Assembly: GCA_046735215.1 (NCBI GenBank)
Contig: JBKPSV010000192.1
Coordinates: 1 to 9,267 of the forward strand
Direction of reading: 5' to 3'
Source of the DNA: JAMXLO01 sp046735215
GTDB taxonomy: Bacteria > Pseudomonadota > Alphaproteobacteria > Acetobacterales > Acetobacteraceae
Length of the DNA: 9,267 nt
Each line of letters starts with the position of its first letter. Within the stretch, counting starts at the first letter, position 1. Below are positions 1 through 6,620 of the stretch, one piece after another. Position numbers and translations under genes: made by a program. The notes under the pieces were generated by a model. The model worked only from the letters and a program-made list of their open reading frames with translations, was not told the DNA's origin and ran no database searches.

Positions 1-69
1 CTGTGATCGTGCCGCCGCGTGGCGCAGCTCCGCCGCCGACAAATCCACTCGAGTGATCGCTATCGTCAT
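1..69 (-). CDS. IS630-family-like transposase, N-terminal fragment cut by the window edge
   Basis: Reading the minus strand from an ATG at 69-67 gives 23 codons open to the window edge. They begin MTIAITRVDLSAAELRHAAA. This resembles the start of IS630-family transposases of Alphaproteobacteria, in which an 'ITR-DLSA-ELR-AA' opening leads into a helix-turn-helix of the 'CGMDRQTLRDWV' kind; that helix-turn-helix and the DDE catalytic domain would lie outside the window. A G-rich stretch just upstream of the ATG could serve as ribosome binding site. Whether the element is intact cannot be judged, and I could not identify its terminal inverted repeat or a flanking TA duplication. The call rests on recognising a short N-terminus only, so a degenerate remnant is equally possible. 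Confidence 0.55.
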   Translation of the reverse strand, partial: MTIAITRVDLSAAELRHAAARSQ

Positions 70-526
70 CGCCGTCCCCCCGTCTTCCGCAGGGACTGCC
101 AAGCACAACCCGTCGCGCCGCGCAGATTCACATCGGAGTCAACGGTTCAGGCGGTTGGTATAAGACATGGCTTGTGGATATCCGATGAAGCATACGATGC
201 AGGATTCCTGGCGCTCATGGAGCACAAGACTTAAGGTCCAGATTATGATCGGTGGTCGGAAAACCCACCGCTGTGCTCTGTGTGTTTGACCACTGTTCTT
301 AGCCCCACTTGCTATCAATGGGCCATCAAATCAATAGATGCAGCAATTTATGCTTCTCAGGCGGAATATCCACTCCCTCCGCAATAATGCGGCCGCGCTA
401 TCCGTTGACAACCGTCGTCGAATGGACATCGCCTCTATAATTTTACTCGCAGCGTTCTGCTGAACTCGTCGCAATCCTACCGCTTGTAGGTGGACGTTTG
501 GCCAGTTGGATACATGAGCACCAGTC
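70..526. other. 457-nt stretch without a convincing gene, between transposase start and operon end
   Basis: No reading frame here has a plausible start, ribosome binding site and protein-like composition. Open frames exist on both strands (for example a 76-codon one on the minus strand at 331-561 and a 71-codon one on the plus strand at 19-234), but their translations look random and overlap real genes. The part from about 235 to 480 is clearly richer in A and T than the coding regions around it, as expected of decayed or insertion-flanking DNA. It should contain the upstream end of the insertion element and the 3' untranslated region of the transporter operon. Short inverted repeats at 250-270, 379-392 and 476-490 are the only structure found, and none has a T-run typical of an intrinsic terminator. 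Confidence 0.5.
250..270. repeat. Short perfect inverted repeat (6-bp arms, 9-nt loop)
   Basis: CGGTGG at 250-255 pairs perfectly with CCACCG at 265-270 around the loop TCGGAAAAC. It sits in the A+T-richer gene-free stretch, about 255 nt beyond the stop codon of the last operon gene. No T-run follows on either strand, so it is not a canonical intrinsic terminator. It may be part of the insertion-element border or a chance hairpin. Confidence 0.3.
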
Positions 527-1501
527 TCACTCTTGCAGTGGATGATGGCAGGCAAAGCCATGCTCGCCCGGATCGGTCCATTGGGGATAGGTGTTTCTGC
601 AAAGTTCGGTTGCCCGTGGGCAGCGTGGGTGAAAGTGACAGCCTACAGGCGGCGCGGCCGCAGATGGGATTTCGCCTACAACACGCGCCAGAACGCCGCC
701 GCGCTGCGCCGGGTCGGGAATTGGTGAGGCGTCTCGCAGCATGCGCGTATAAGGATGTCGCGGCGTCGTGAACACGCGGCCGACCGGCCCCTGTTCGACG
801 ATCCGACCAAGATACATTACCGCAACCCGCGAACAGAACCAGCGGATCACGCCGAGATCGTGGCTGACGAAGACGAATGCCAAGCCACGCCGCTGCTGTA
901 GTTCCTTCAGCAACAGCAAGACCTGCGCCTGCACCGACACATCAAGGGCCGACACGGGCTCATCGGCGACGATGAGCTCGGGTTGCAAGGCGAGCGCTCG
1001 CGCTATGCCGATGCGCTGGCGCTGCCCCCCAGAGAATTCGTGCGGATAACGGTCGAGCACTGTCTCCGGAAGGCCCACTTCGGTCAGCAACGCGGCCGCC
1101 AGATCACGTGCCGCACGCCCTCGTGCGATACCGTGCACTGTCAGCGGTTCTGCCAATGTACGCCCGATGCTGCGCCGCGGGTTCAGCGATGAATACGGGT
1201 CCTGGAATACGATCTGCATGCGGCGCCGCAACGCGTTCAATGCGGCACCCCTCGCCATACTCACGTCTATGTCCGTAAAGCGGATGTCGCCCGCGTCCGG
1301 TTCGATCAGCCGCAATGCTGCTCGCGCAGCCGTCGACTTGCCGCAGCCTGACTCGCCGACCAGACCGAACGCCTCGCCGGGGCCAACCTCGAAACTTATG
1401 CCATCGACTGCGCGGATGGTCGTGACGACCGGGCGCGGAAAACCTGCGCGCAACGTGAAATGCTTGACCAAACCGCTGACCGCAAGAACCGCCGTCACCA
1501 T
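527..1501 (-). CDS. Dipeptide/oligopeptide-type ABC transporter ATP-binding protein (DppF/OppF-like)
   Basis: This is one of the two ATPases that power the importer, working on the cytoplasmic face of the permease pair. With the start at 1501 it has 324 residues, the usual length for DppF/OppF. The motifs are complete: Walker A GESGCGKST at 49-57, Q-loop Gln100, signature SGGQ at 157-160, Walker B LIVADE at 176-181 with catalytic Glu181, and H-loop His214. The C-terminal oligopeptide/dipeptide extension (HPYT at 249-252) carries Cys288, Cys294, Cys301 and Cys318 in the Cx5C-Cx6C-Cn-C pattern that binds a [4Fe-4S] cluster in DppD-type ATPases. The frame is open upstream to an ATG at 1525, but the ATG at 1501 is preferred because it gives the family N-terminus (MVTAVLAVSGLVKHF) and overlaps the upstream stop by 7 nt (ATGGTGA), suggesting translational coupling. 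It is the last gene of the operon. The transported substrate cannot be read from the ATPase. Confidence 0.95.
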   Translation of the reverse strand: MVTAVLAVSGLVKHFTLRAGFPRPVVTTIRAVDGISFEVGPGEAFGLVGESGCGKSTAARAALRLIEPDAGDIRFTDIDVSMARGAALNALRRRMQIVFQDPYSSLNPRRSIGRTLAEPLTVHGIARGRAARDLAAALLTEVGLPETVLDRYPHEFSGGQRQRIGIARALALQPELIVADEPVSALDVSVQAQVLLLLKELQQRRGLAFVFVSHDLGVIRWFCSRVAVMYLGRIVEQGPVGRVFTTPRHPYTRMLRDASPIPDPAQRGGVLARVVGEIPSAAAPPVGCHFHPRCPRATELCRNTYPQWTDPGEHGFACHHPLQE

Positions 1502-2064
1502 GGCTCGATCACCACCTGCGGCCAAATGCTTTGTGCCCTTGCGGCCTTTTCTGTGTGCGATGCGGCATTGTCCAGCGCATGATTTGGCCTGATCCGCATT
1601 GCGAAGACGTCGTTCAGGCCGAATGGGGCGGCCATCTGCAAAAAATTATCCGGTGTCAACCGGACCCCGACCGCGTGAACCCGTGAGGCGTAATACAGCA
1701 GCGATTCGTCGGCACAGCGAAGCTGAGGGTAGGTGCAATCAAAACGATCAGCGAACCACAGGTGAACGCGGGCCTGATTCCGCACCTGCACAGGCCCCAC
1801 GCAATCTCTGGTCTCCGCGGCAACGCGCCGGATGACACTGTCCTCGGCCTCCCAGGAGCGGTCACCGGCGTCGAAGTAGATCACGTCATAGTCCTTAATG
1901 CCCGTGCCGCGTGGCCGGTCGGTCAGCGCATTCCAGACGGTCTGATACAGGCAACCCGCGACCAGCCGCCATTGTGGCAGATCAAGCGTCCGTAGGCGCT
2001 CAAGCAAGCGCATAAGGTCGGGATCGGCACGGATGATCGCTGCGAAACGATCGCTGCAGTTCAC
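1495..2064 (-). CDS. Nucleotidyltransferase family protein (NTP_transf_6 / COG3575), function unknown
   Basis: This is a 189-residue protein matching the NTP_transf_6 (formerly DUF925) family in length and motifs: AGCLYQTVWN at 36-45, the acidic strand GIKDYDVIYFD at 55-65 (Asp58 and Asp60 being the likely metal-binding pair of a nucleotidyltransferase fold), WEAED at 71-75, RVHLWF at 99-104, a conserved 'T-DNFLQMAAPFGLNDVFAMRIRPN' block at about 137-161, and EKAARAQSIWP at 172-182. No signal peptide or membrane span is visible, so it should be cytoplasmic. No substrate is established for this family. The start is GTG at 2064, whose bases form GTGA with the stop of permease C (4-nt overlap), and its own stop overlaps the next ATPase start by 7 nt. 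It is therefore embedded in the transporter operon and probably translated with it, although the family is not a known transporter part. The family call is firm; any role in transport is only inferred from position. Confidence 0.88.
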   Translation of the reverse strand: MNCSDRFAAIIRADPDLMRLLERLRTLDLPQWRLVAGCLYQTVWNALTDRPRGTGIKDYDVIYFDAGDRSWEAEDSVIRRVAAETRDCVGPVQVRNQARVHLWFADRFDCTYPQLRCADESLLYYASRVHAVGVRLTPDNFLQMAAPFGLNDVFAMRIRPNHALDNAASHTEKAARAQSIWPQVVIEPW

Positions 2065-2957
2065 GTCTCGCCCCGCAGGCGCGGATCCGTGGCGTCACGT
2101 AGCCCATCGCCGATCATGTTGAGGCCAAGTACCAGCAGCAGAATTGCGATGCCGGGCCAGATGGACAGCCACGGTGCGTCGAGAATGTTCTCGAAGCCTT
2201 CGCGCATCATGCCGCCCCAGGTCGCTGTCGGCGGCTTGACGCCAAGGCCGATGAACGACAGCGACGCTTCGGTGCGCACCGCAGTTGCCATCCACAACGA
2301 GCCCATCACCAGAACCTCACTCAGAATGTTTGGCAGAATGTGCACGAACAGGATGCGCAGGTGCGAAAAGCCTAGCGCACGGCCGGCTTCGATAAAGGTA
2401 CGCTCCTTCAGGCTAAGGACAGGGGCGCGAGCGATACGCGCGAAAGGAGCAATGGCAGTAAGCGCGATCGCGGCGACCAGGTTGATCAGATCCGGGCCGA
2501 GCAGCGCGACCACGATCAGGCCAAGGATCAGACTGGGGAATGAGAGCAGCACATCCATCGTCTGCATGACAATAAGATCGATCTGGCCGCCGACATAGCC
2601 GCTCACCATGCCGATCGTCCCGCCGATCACGATCGCAACAGTGATCGAACTCACCGCGATCGCCAGCGAAATCCGAGCGCCCCATAAGATGCGCGAGAGC
2701 ACGTCGCGGCCGTACGCATCGGTGCCCAGCAGGTAGTCGCCCCCGGGAGGTGCAAGGCGATCAATGATGTGCTGATCGTTGGGGTCGAATGGCGCGAGCC
2801 ACGGCGCCAGCAGCGCGCCGGCAAGGACGAGCAGGCATAGAATCGCACCGATCGTCGTGGCCGGATAGGCTAGAGCGAATGCAACAACGCGCTTCCCCCT
2901 TCGCCTTCGCAAGGGAGCTGTCGGAAGTCGAGGCCCCTGTTCTGTCGCCACGCTCAC
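2061..2957 (-). CDS. Dipeptide/oligopeptide-type ABC transporter permease (DppC/OppC-like)
   Basis: This is the second inner-membrane permease of the importer. With a GTG start at 2957 it has 298 residues, typical for DppC. It opens with a basic cytoplasmic tail (RRRRGK at 17-22) and a first membrane span at about 30-50. The DppC-type periplasmic motif LGTDAYGRDVLSRILWGAR follows at 78-96, then several spans and the EAA coupling loop ERTFIEAGRALGFSHLRI at 185-202 that contacts the ATPases. It ends in the subfamily's NMIGDGLRDATDPRLRG. The frame stays open upstream to 3230, but that stretch translates to arginine-rich sequence lying inside permease B in another frame, so the longer form is rejected. 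The chosen GTG forms GTGA with the permease B stop (4-nt overlap); a second GTG at 2951 is possible. The next gene begins in a 4-nt overlap with this stop. Confidence 0.94.
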   Translation of the reverse strand: MSVATEQGPRLPTAPLRRRRGKRVVAFALAYPATTIGAILCLLVLAGALLAPWLAPFDPNDQHIIDRLAPPGGDYLLGTDAYGRDVLSRILWGARISLAIAVSSITVAIVIGGTIGMVSGYVGGQIDLIVMQTMDVLLSFPSLILGLIVVALLGPDLINLVAAIALTAIAPFARIARAPVLSLKERTFIEAGRALGFSHLRILFVHILPNILSEVLVMGSLWMATAVRTEASLSFIGLGVKPPTATWGGMMREGFENILDAPWLSIWPGIAILLLVLGLNMIGDGLRDATDPRLRGET

Positions 2958-3892
2958 TGCTTCACCCGCGGATCGATCAGGCCGTAGGTGAGGTCGGTGA
3001 TGAGGTTCACCACGACGATCAGAAAACAGTAGATGACCATCAGTCCCTGCAGCATCGTGTAGTCGCGCTGATTCAGCGCGCCGACGATGATCTTGCCCAG
3101 GCCGGGGCGGTTGAACACGATTTCCGTCAGCACCGAGTTGCCGATCAGGATACCGATATACAGGCCCACCACGGTGACCACCGGCATTGCGGCGTTGCGC
3201 AACCCGTGACGCCACACGACGCGCCGCCACGGAACGCCTTTGGCACGCGCGGTGCGGATATAGTCTTCGCCGAGCACCGACAGCATCGCGCTACGCGTCA
3301 CGCGCGTGATGTAGGCCGCCATTACCAGGCCCAGCGTAGCCGCCGGCAGCACAAGTTTGTTGAGCCGATCGAGCGGATCGTCAAGCCGTGCGTTGCCGAT
3401 AACAGGGAACAGCCGCCAGTGCAGCGCGAACAGCAGCAAGATGAAGATGCCGGAAACGAAAACCGGGAATGACAGTCCGATCAGCGACAACATCCTCGCG
3501 GCGTAGTCGATGAAGCGGTTACGGTGCAGGGCAGCCCAGATGCCCGCCGGAATACCCATCACGGTGCCAACGACCAGCGATGCCAGAGTCAGATCGATGG
3601 TGTGCGGCAACACCGCACCGACATCGGTCAGGATCGGGCGGCCGGTTACCATTGACCGACCGAAATCTCCCGACAATGATTGGCCAAGGAAGTCGACGTA
3701 TTGCTGCCAGATCGGCTTGTCGAGCCCCAGCTTGGCCTGCAATGCGGCGATGCCGTCCGGAGTTGCGCGGTCACCCAGTATGGCAATTGCAGGATCGCCC
3801 GGCACGACGCGGACGATCAGGAAGACCAAGGTTAGAACGGCGAGCAGAGTAGGGATCGCGGCGAGCAGTCGGCGAATGATGTAGAAGATCAC
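2954..3892 (-). CDS. Dipeptide/oligopeptide-type ABC transporter permease (DppB/OppB-like)
   Basis: This is the first inner-membrane permease of the importer, 312 residues, a normal DppB length. The N-terminus IIRRLLAAIPTLLAVLTLVF is the characteristic first span, followed by RVVPGDPA (28-35), the large periplasmic segment with LGLDKP (55-60) and GDFGRS (75-80), further spans at about 100-120, 135-160 and 180-195, and the EAA loop EDYIRTARAKGVPWRRVVWR at 209-228. The end, GLIDPRVKQ (304-312), is typical of the family. The start is GTG at 3892, 6 nt after the stop of the binding-protein gene. An ATG at 3899 overlapping that stop is out of frame and was rejected. There is no strong ribosome binding site, which fits translation coupled to the upstream gene. 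Confidence 0.95.
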   Translation of the reverse strand: MIFYIIRRLLAAIPTLLAVLTLVFLIVRVVPGDPAIAILGDRATPDGIAALQAKLGLDKPIWQQYVDFLGQSLSGDFGRSMVTGRPILTDVGAVLPHTIDLTLASLVVGTVMGIPAGIWAALHRNRFIDYAARMLSLIGLSFPVFVSGIFILLLFALHWRLFPVIGNARLDDPLDRLNKLVLPAATLGLVMAAYITRVTRSAMLSVLGEDYIRTARAKGVPWRRVVWRHGLRNAAMPVVTVVGLYIGILIGNSVLTEIVFNRPGLGKIIVGALNQRDYTMLQGLMVIYCFLIVVVNLITDLTYGLIDPRVKQ

Positions 3893-3898
3893 GCCGCA

Positions 3899-5440
3899 TC
3901 ACTTGAAATGTGTCGCCTCGGTGATCAGCGGGCCGAGTGATAGCGAACCATCCAGCTTGTAGCCGTAATCTAGATTGTCGTGCCGTGCAAACACCAGCAG
4001 TGTCTCGAACAGCGGCACCGCGCATACGTGAGCAACGATCTTCTTTTGTGCCTCGGCCCAAAGGGCCAATTGCTTCGCCTTATCGGTCTCGACGCGTGCG
4101 CCGTCGATCTCTTTGTCAGCGACATCGCAATGGCTGAAGTTGGTCACAGCGGTCGGCGTCTTTACGATGCTGCGCGAATGAAAGAATTGCGTCAGGTAGA
4201 TGTCCGCCACCGGGAAGCGCGCCGCGGAATAATATACAATCGGGCTAAGGTCCTGGCGGATCTGCTGGTGATAGGTGGCATGCTCGACAACTTGCAGGTC
4301 TAGATTGACCCCGGCCCGCTTGAGCTGCGCCTGGAACACCTGTGCGGCGGTCAGCATCTCGGGCAATTGTGACTGGATCATCTTTATCGTCAGACCTTCG
4401 GCGTAGCCGGCCTGCTTCAGCAGCGTCTTGGCCTTCTCCACGTCGTTGCCGGAGAGCCCGTTGTCGGCGGTGAAGCCGAGATACCCGCGCGGAACCACGC
4501 TCTGTGCCTCGCGCGATACATCGGCGCCGCGCCAGCGGACCAGCTCCGGTCGGTTGATCGCATAGGCGATTGCCTGGCGGACGCGGACGTCGTCGAGCGG
4601 CTTCACGGTGGTGTTGAGATGAAGCTGGCCCTCTTCGGCGGGTTCGAATATGTCGACGAGGGTGTGTGGCAGCGCCTTGGTGCGGTTCACCCAGGCCTGA
4701 TCGGCACGGCCGTAGTTCAGGTCCAGTTCGCCGCTCTGGAACGCTAGGTCCCGTGATGCATCCGACGGCATGAACCGGTAGCTGATCTTGGTGATCTTCG
4801 GTGCGCCGCGAAAATAGGCCTGATTCGCCACCAGCTCGAGCGACTGGTTCGGCGTCACTGAGGCAACCGCGAACGGACCGGTCCCGATCGGATTGCGCTT
4901 GAAGTCGTCGCCGCGCTGCTCGACAGCCTTCTTCGACACGATGAAGCCCTGTGCATAATTGGTCAGGATGCCGAGAACGGTGGGGACATTCTCCTTCAGC
5001 ACCACGCGGACCGTGTAGGGGTCGATCGCCTCAATCGTCTGGAACGGTCGCAACTCCGACGAGAACGCGGATGTCTTGGCCTCCCCCGCTTTCTTCAAGC
5101 TGAATACGACATCGTCTGCGGTCAGTTCGCCAAACCCGCCATGGAATTGCACGCCATGGCGCAGGTGAAACGTCCAGGTCCTTCCGTCGGGCGAAGCCTC
5201 CCACCTCTCGGCCAGATCGGGCTCCAGCCGAGCGGGATCGATGCTGCCGGGAGGGAACCGCACCAGGCCATTGAACATCCACGCCGCCAGCACACGATCG
5301 ATAGTCGAGACGGCGAAGTGCGGATCGAGCTGGCCGATATCCTGGGCGGCAATGCCGACGTTCAGTGCGGTCTTCGGCTGTGCCACCGCCGGTGCGGCAA
5401 CGGCTATGGTGGCGATTGCAAGGGCGGCCCGGATCAGCAT
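3899..5440 (-). CDS. Periplasmic solute-binding protein of an ABC importer (family 5, SBP_bac_5)
   Basis: This protein captures the substrate in the periplasm and hands it to the permeases. It has 513 residues, normal for the family. Residues 1-20 form a signal peptide, with Arg4, a hydrophobic Ala/Ile/Val core and the cleavage site AVA|QP; there is no lipobox cysteine, so it is soluble and not lipid-anchored. Family hallmarks are QLDPHF at 37-42, LAERWEASPDGRTWTFHLR at about 75-93, the SBP_bac_5 signature region around LTADDVVFSLKKA, NPIGTGPFAV, and the second-lobe block DDVRVRQAIAYAINR. The start ATG at 5440 is preceded by GGGAGA at a good distance and lies 17 nt after the stop of the upstream ATPase gene. 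Family members bind peptides, nickel complexes, opines, glutathione or sugars. Sequence alone does not reveal which, so the substrate is left open. Confidence 0.94.
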   Translation of the reverse strand: MLIRAALAIATIAVAAPAVAQPKTALNVGIAAQDIGQLDPHFAVSTIDRVLAAWMFNGLVRFPPGSIDPARLEPDLAERWEASPDGRTWTFHLRHGVQFHGGFGELTADDVVFSLKKAGEAKTSAFSSELRPFQTIEAIDPYTVRVVLKENVPTVLGILTNYAQGFIVSKKAVEQRGDDFKRNPIGTGPFAVASVTPNQSLELVANQAYFRGAPKITKISYRFMPSDASRDLAFQSGELDLNYGRADQAWVNRTKALPHTLVDIFEPAEEGQLHLNTTVKPLDDVRVRQAIAYAINRPELVRWRGADVSREAQSVVPRGYLGFTADNGLSGNDVEKAKTLLKQAGYAEGLTIKMIQSQLPEMLTAAQVFQAQLKRAGVNLDLQVVEHATYHQQIRQDLSPIVYYSAARFPVADIYLTQFFHSRSIVKTPTAVTNFSHCDVADKEIDGARVETDKAKQLALWAEAQKKIVAHVCAVPLFETLLVFARHDNLDYGYKLDGSLSLGPLITEATHFK

Positions 5441-5457
5441 GCTGCATCTCCCACTTT

Positions 5458-6480
5458 CTATCGAGAGCTACCAGTTCGTTCGGCCTGATGCCAATTGCCG
5501 CCTACTGCAGCGGCCACGTGGCATCGCGCCACATGGGCTTCGTCCAATGGTGCCAATACCTGTGGCTTCTCGCACCCAGCCTGCGCGAGTGGACAGCGCA
5601 GGGCGAAACGACAGCCGGGTGGCATTGCATCCAGCGATGGCACACGCCCGGCGATCGCGGTCAGGTCCTGCGCGGCGCGGTCCATGCGCGGGATGGCGGC
5701 GAACAGCGCCCGTGTGTAAGGGTGCGCCGGGTGAGAGAAGATCGCCATCACCGGTCCCTCCTCGACGATCTGACCGGCATACATGACCGCCACACGGTCA
5801 GCGATTTGCGCCACAACCCCCAGGTTGTGGGTGATGAATAGCACCGCCATGCCGTGGCGTTGCTTCAGGTCAGCCAGCAACCCCAGAACCTGCGCCTGGA
5901 TTGTGACGTCCAACGCAGTGGTCGGCTCGTCGGCCAGCAGAACAGCCGGCTCACAGGCCAGCGCCATCGCTATCATGACCCGCTGCCGCATGCCGCCGGA
6001 AAACTGGTGCGGATATTCGTGAAACCGACGCGCCGGCGAGGGGATCTTCACTTCGTCCAGGACAGCCAGCGCCTTTGCCTCGGCCTGCCGCCGCGACAAT
6101 CCCTGATGGACCATCAGCGACTCGGCGACCTGTGCGCCGATCGTCATCACCGGGTTCAGGCTGGTCATTGGCTCCTGGAAGATCATAGCCATGCGCGCCC
6201 CGCGCAGCCGTTCCAGTGCCGGCTCCGGCAAACCGACAAGGGCATGCCCCTCCAGAACGATGCGGCCAGCGGCGATCCGACCTTGCGGCGCGGACACCAG
6301 ACCCATCACCGATAGTGCGGTGACCGATTTGCCGCAGCCAGACTCCCCCACGAGTGCCAGCGTTTCTCCCGGCGCGAGCGCAAACGACACATCGTCCACC
6401 GCCGGATGCCAGGCTCCGCCAATGCGGAACTCGGTGCGCAGGTGTTCGACACTCAACACGAAGTCAGGCACCGTCCTCAA
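5458..6480 (-). CDS. Dipeptide/oligopeptide-type ABC transporter ATP-binding protein (DppD/OppD-like)
   Basis: This is the other ATPase of the importer and the first gene of the operon, up to 340 residues. Motifs (numbered from the longest form) are Walker A GESGCGKS at 45-52, Q-loop Gln102 in FQEPMTSLNP, signature SGGMRQR at 161-167 (the SGGM variant is typical of DppD), Walker B VLLADE at 180-185 with Glu185, and H-loop His218. Cys290, Cys296, Cys303 and Cys320 form the Cx5C-Cx6C-Cn-C pattern known to hold a [4Fe-4S] cluster in DppD-type proteins. The start is uncertain: no ATG is available and the frame is open up to a stop at 6529-6531. Candidates are TTG at 6480, GTG at 6471 (giving MPDFVLSVEHLRTEF) and GTG at 6459. 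GAGGA at 6474-6478 is too close to 6471 and somewhat far from 6459, so it does not decide. An ATPase gene leading the operon ahead of the binding protein is less usual than the A-B-C-D-F order. Confidence 0.94.
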   Translation of the reverse strand: MRTVPDFVLSVEHLRTEFRIGGAWHPAVDDVSFALAPGETLALVGESGCGKSVTALSVMGLVSAPQGRIAAGRIVLEGHALVGLPEPALERLRGARMAMIFQEPMTSLNPVMTIGAQVAESLMVHQGLSRRQAEAKALAVLDEVKIPSPARRFHEYPHQFSGGMRQRVMIAMALACEPAVLLADEPTTALDVTIQAQVLGLLADLKQRHGMAVLFITHNLGVVAQIADRVAVMYAGQIVEEGPVMAIFSHPAHPYTRALFAAIPRMDRAAQDLTAIAGRVPSLDAMPPGCRFALRCPLAQAGCEKPQVLAPLDEAHVARCHVAAAVGGNWHQAERTGSSR

Positions 6481-6620
6481 GCCTGTTCTCTCGTACGTAT
6501 CTGGTCGTGTATCACGGGCACTGGCTCGCTATGAACTGCCCGTCAACCGTCGTGATGGAACCGACTTGCCAGTCCGCACTGTCCGTCGCAAACCTGCGGC
6601 ACTGTGCCTGAGGTTGTGCG
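6481..6620. promoter_or_regulatory. Divergent promoter region between the transporter operon and the dehydrogenase gene
   Basis: These 140 nt separate two divergently transcribed units and must hold the promoters of both, unless either is read from elsewhere. On the minus strand TTGACG (6541-6546) is a good -35-like hexamer, but no good -10 element lies 16-18 nt further on. On the plus strand TATGAA at 6530-6535 is a poor -10 candidate without a matching -35. An 11-bp palindrome, CGTG-TAT-CACG, lies at 6506-6516 and could be an operator half-site pair. No regulator gene is present in the window, so the controlling protein is unknown. Confidence 0.45.

Noticed and set aside
379..392. Hairpin CCGCA-ATAA-TGCGG considered as terminator
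   Set aside because: The stem is short and no T-run is present on either side.
476..490. Hairpin CCTAC-CGCTT-GTAGG just downstream of the operon's last stop codon, considered as terminator
   Set aside because: The stem is only 5 bp and no T-run follows on the minus strand.
331..561. A 76-codon minus-strand frame overlapping the end of the DppF-like gene
   Set aside because: It overlaps the real ATPase gene, has no ribosome binding site or recognisable motif, and its composition looks random.
2957..3230. N-terminal extension of permease C by about 91 residues
   Set aside because: The translation is Arg/Pro/His-rich, unlike any permease N-terminus, and lies within permease B in another frame; the GTGA overlap at 2957 gives the family's normal length.
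2789..3472. A 227-codon plus-strand frame opposite permeases B and C
   Set aside because: It is a shadow frame rich in His, Gln, Arg and Asp, antisense to two clear membrane proteins.
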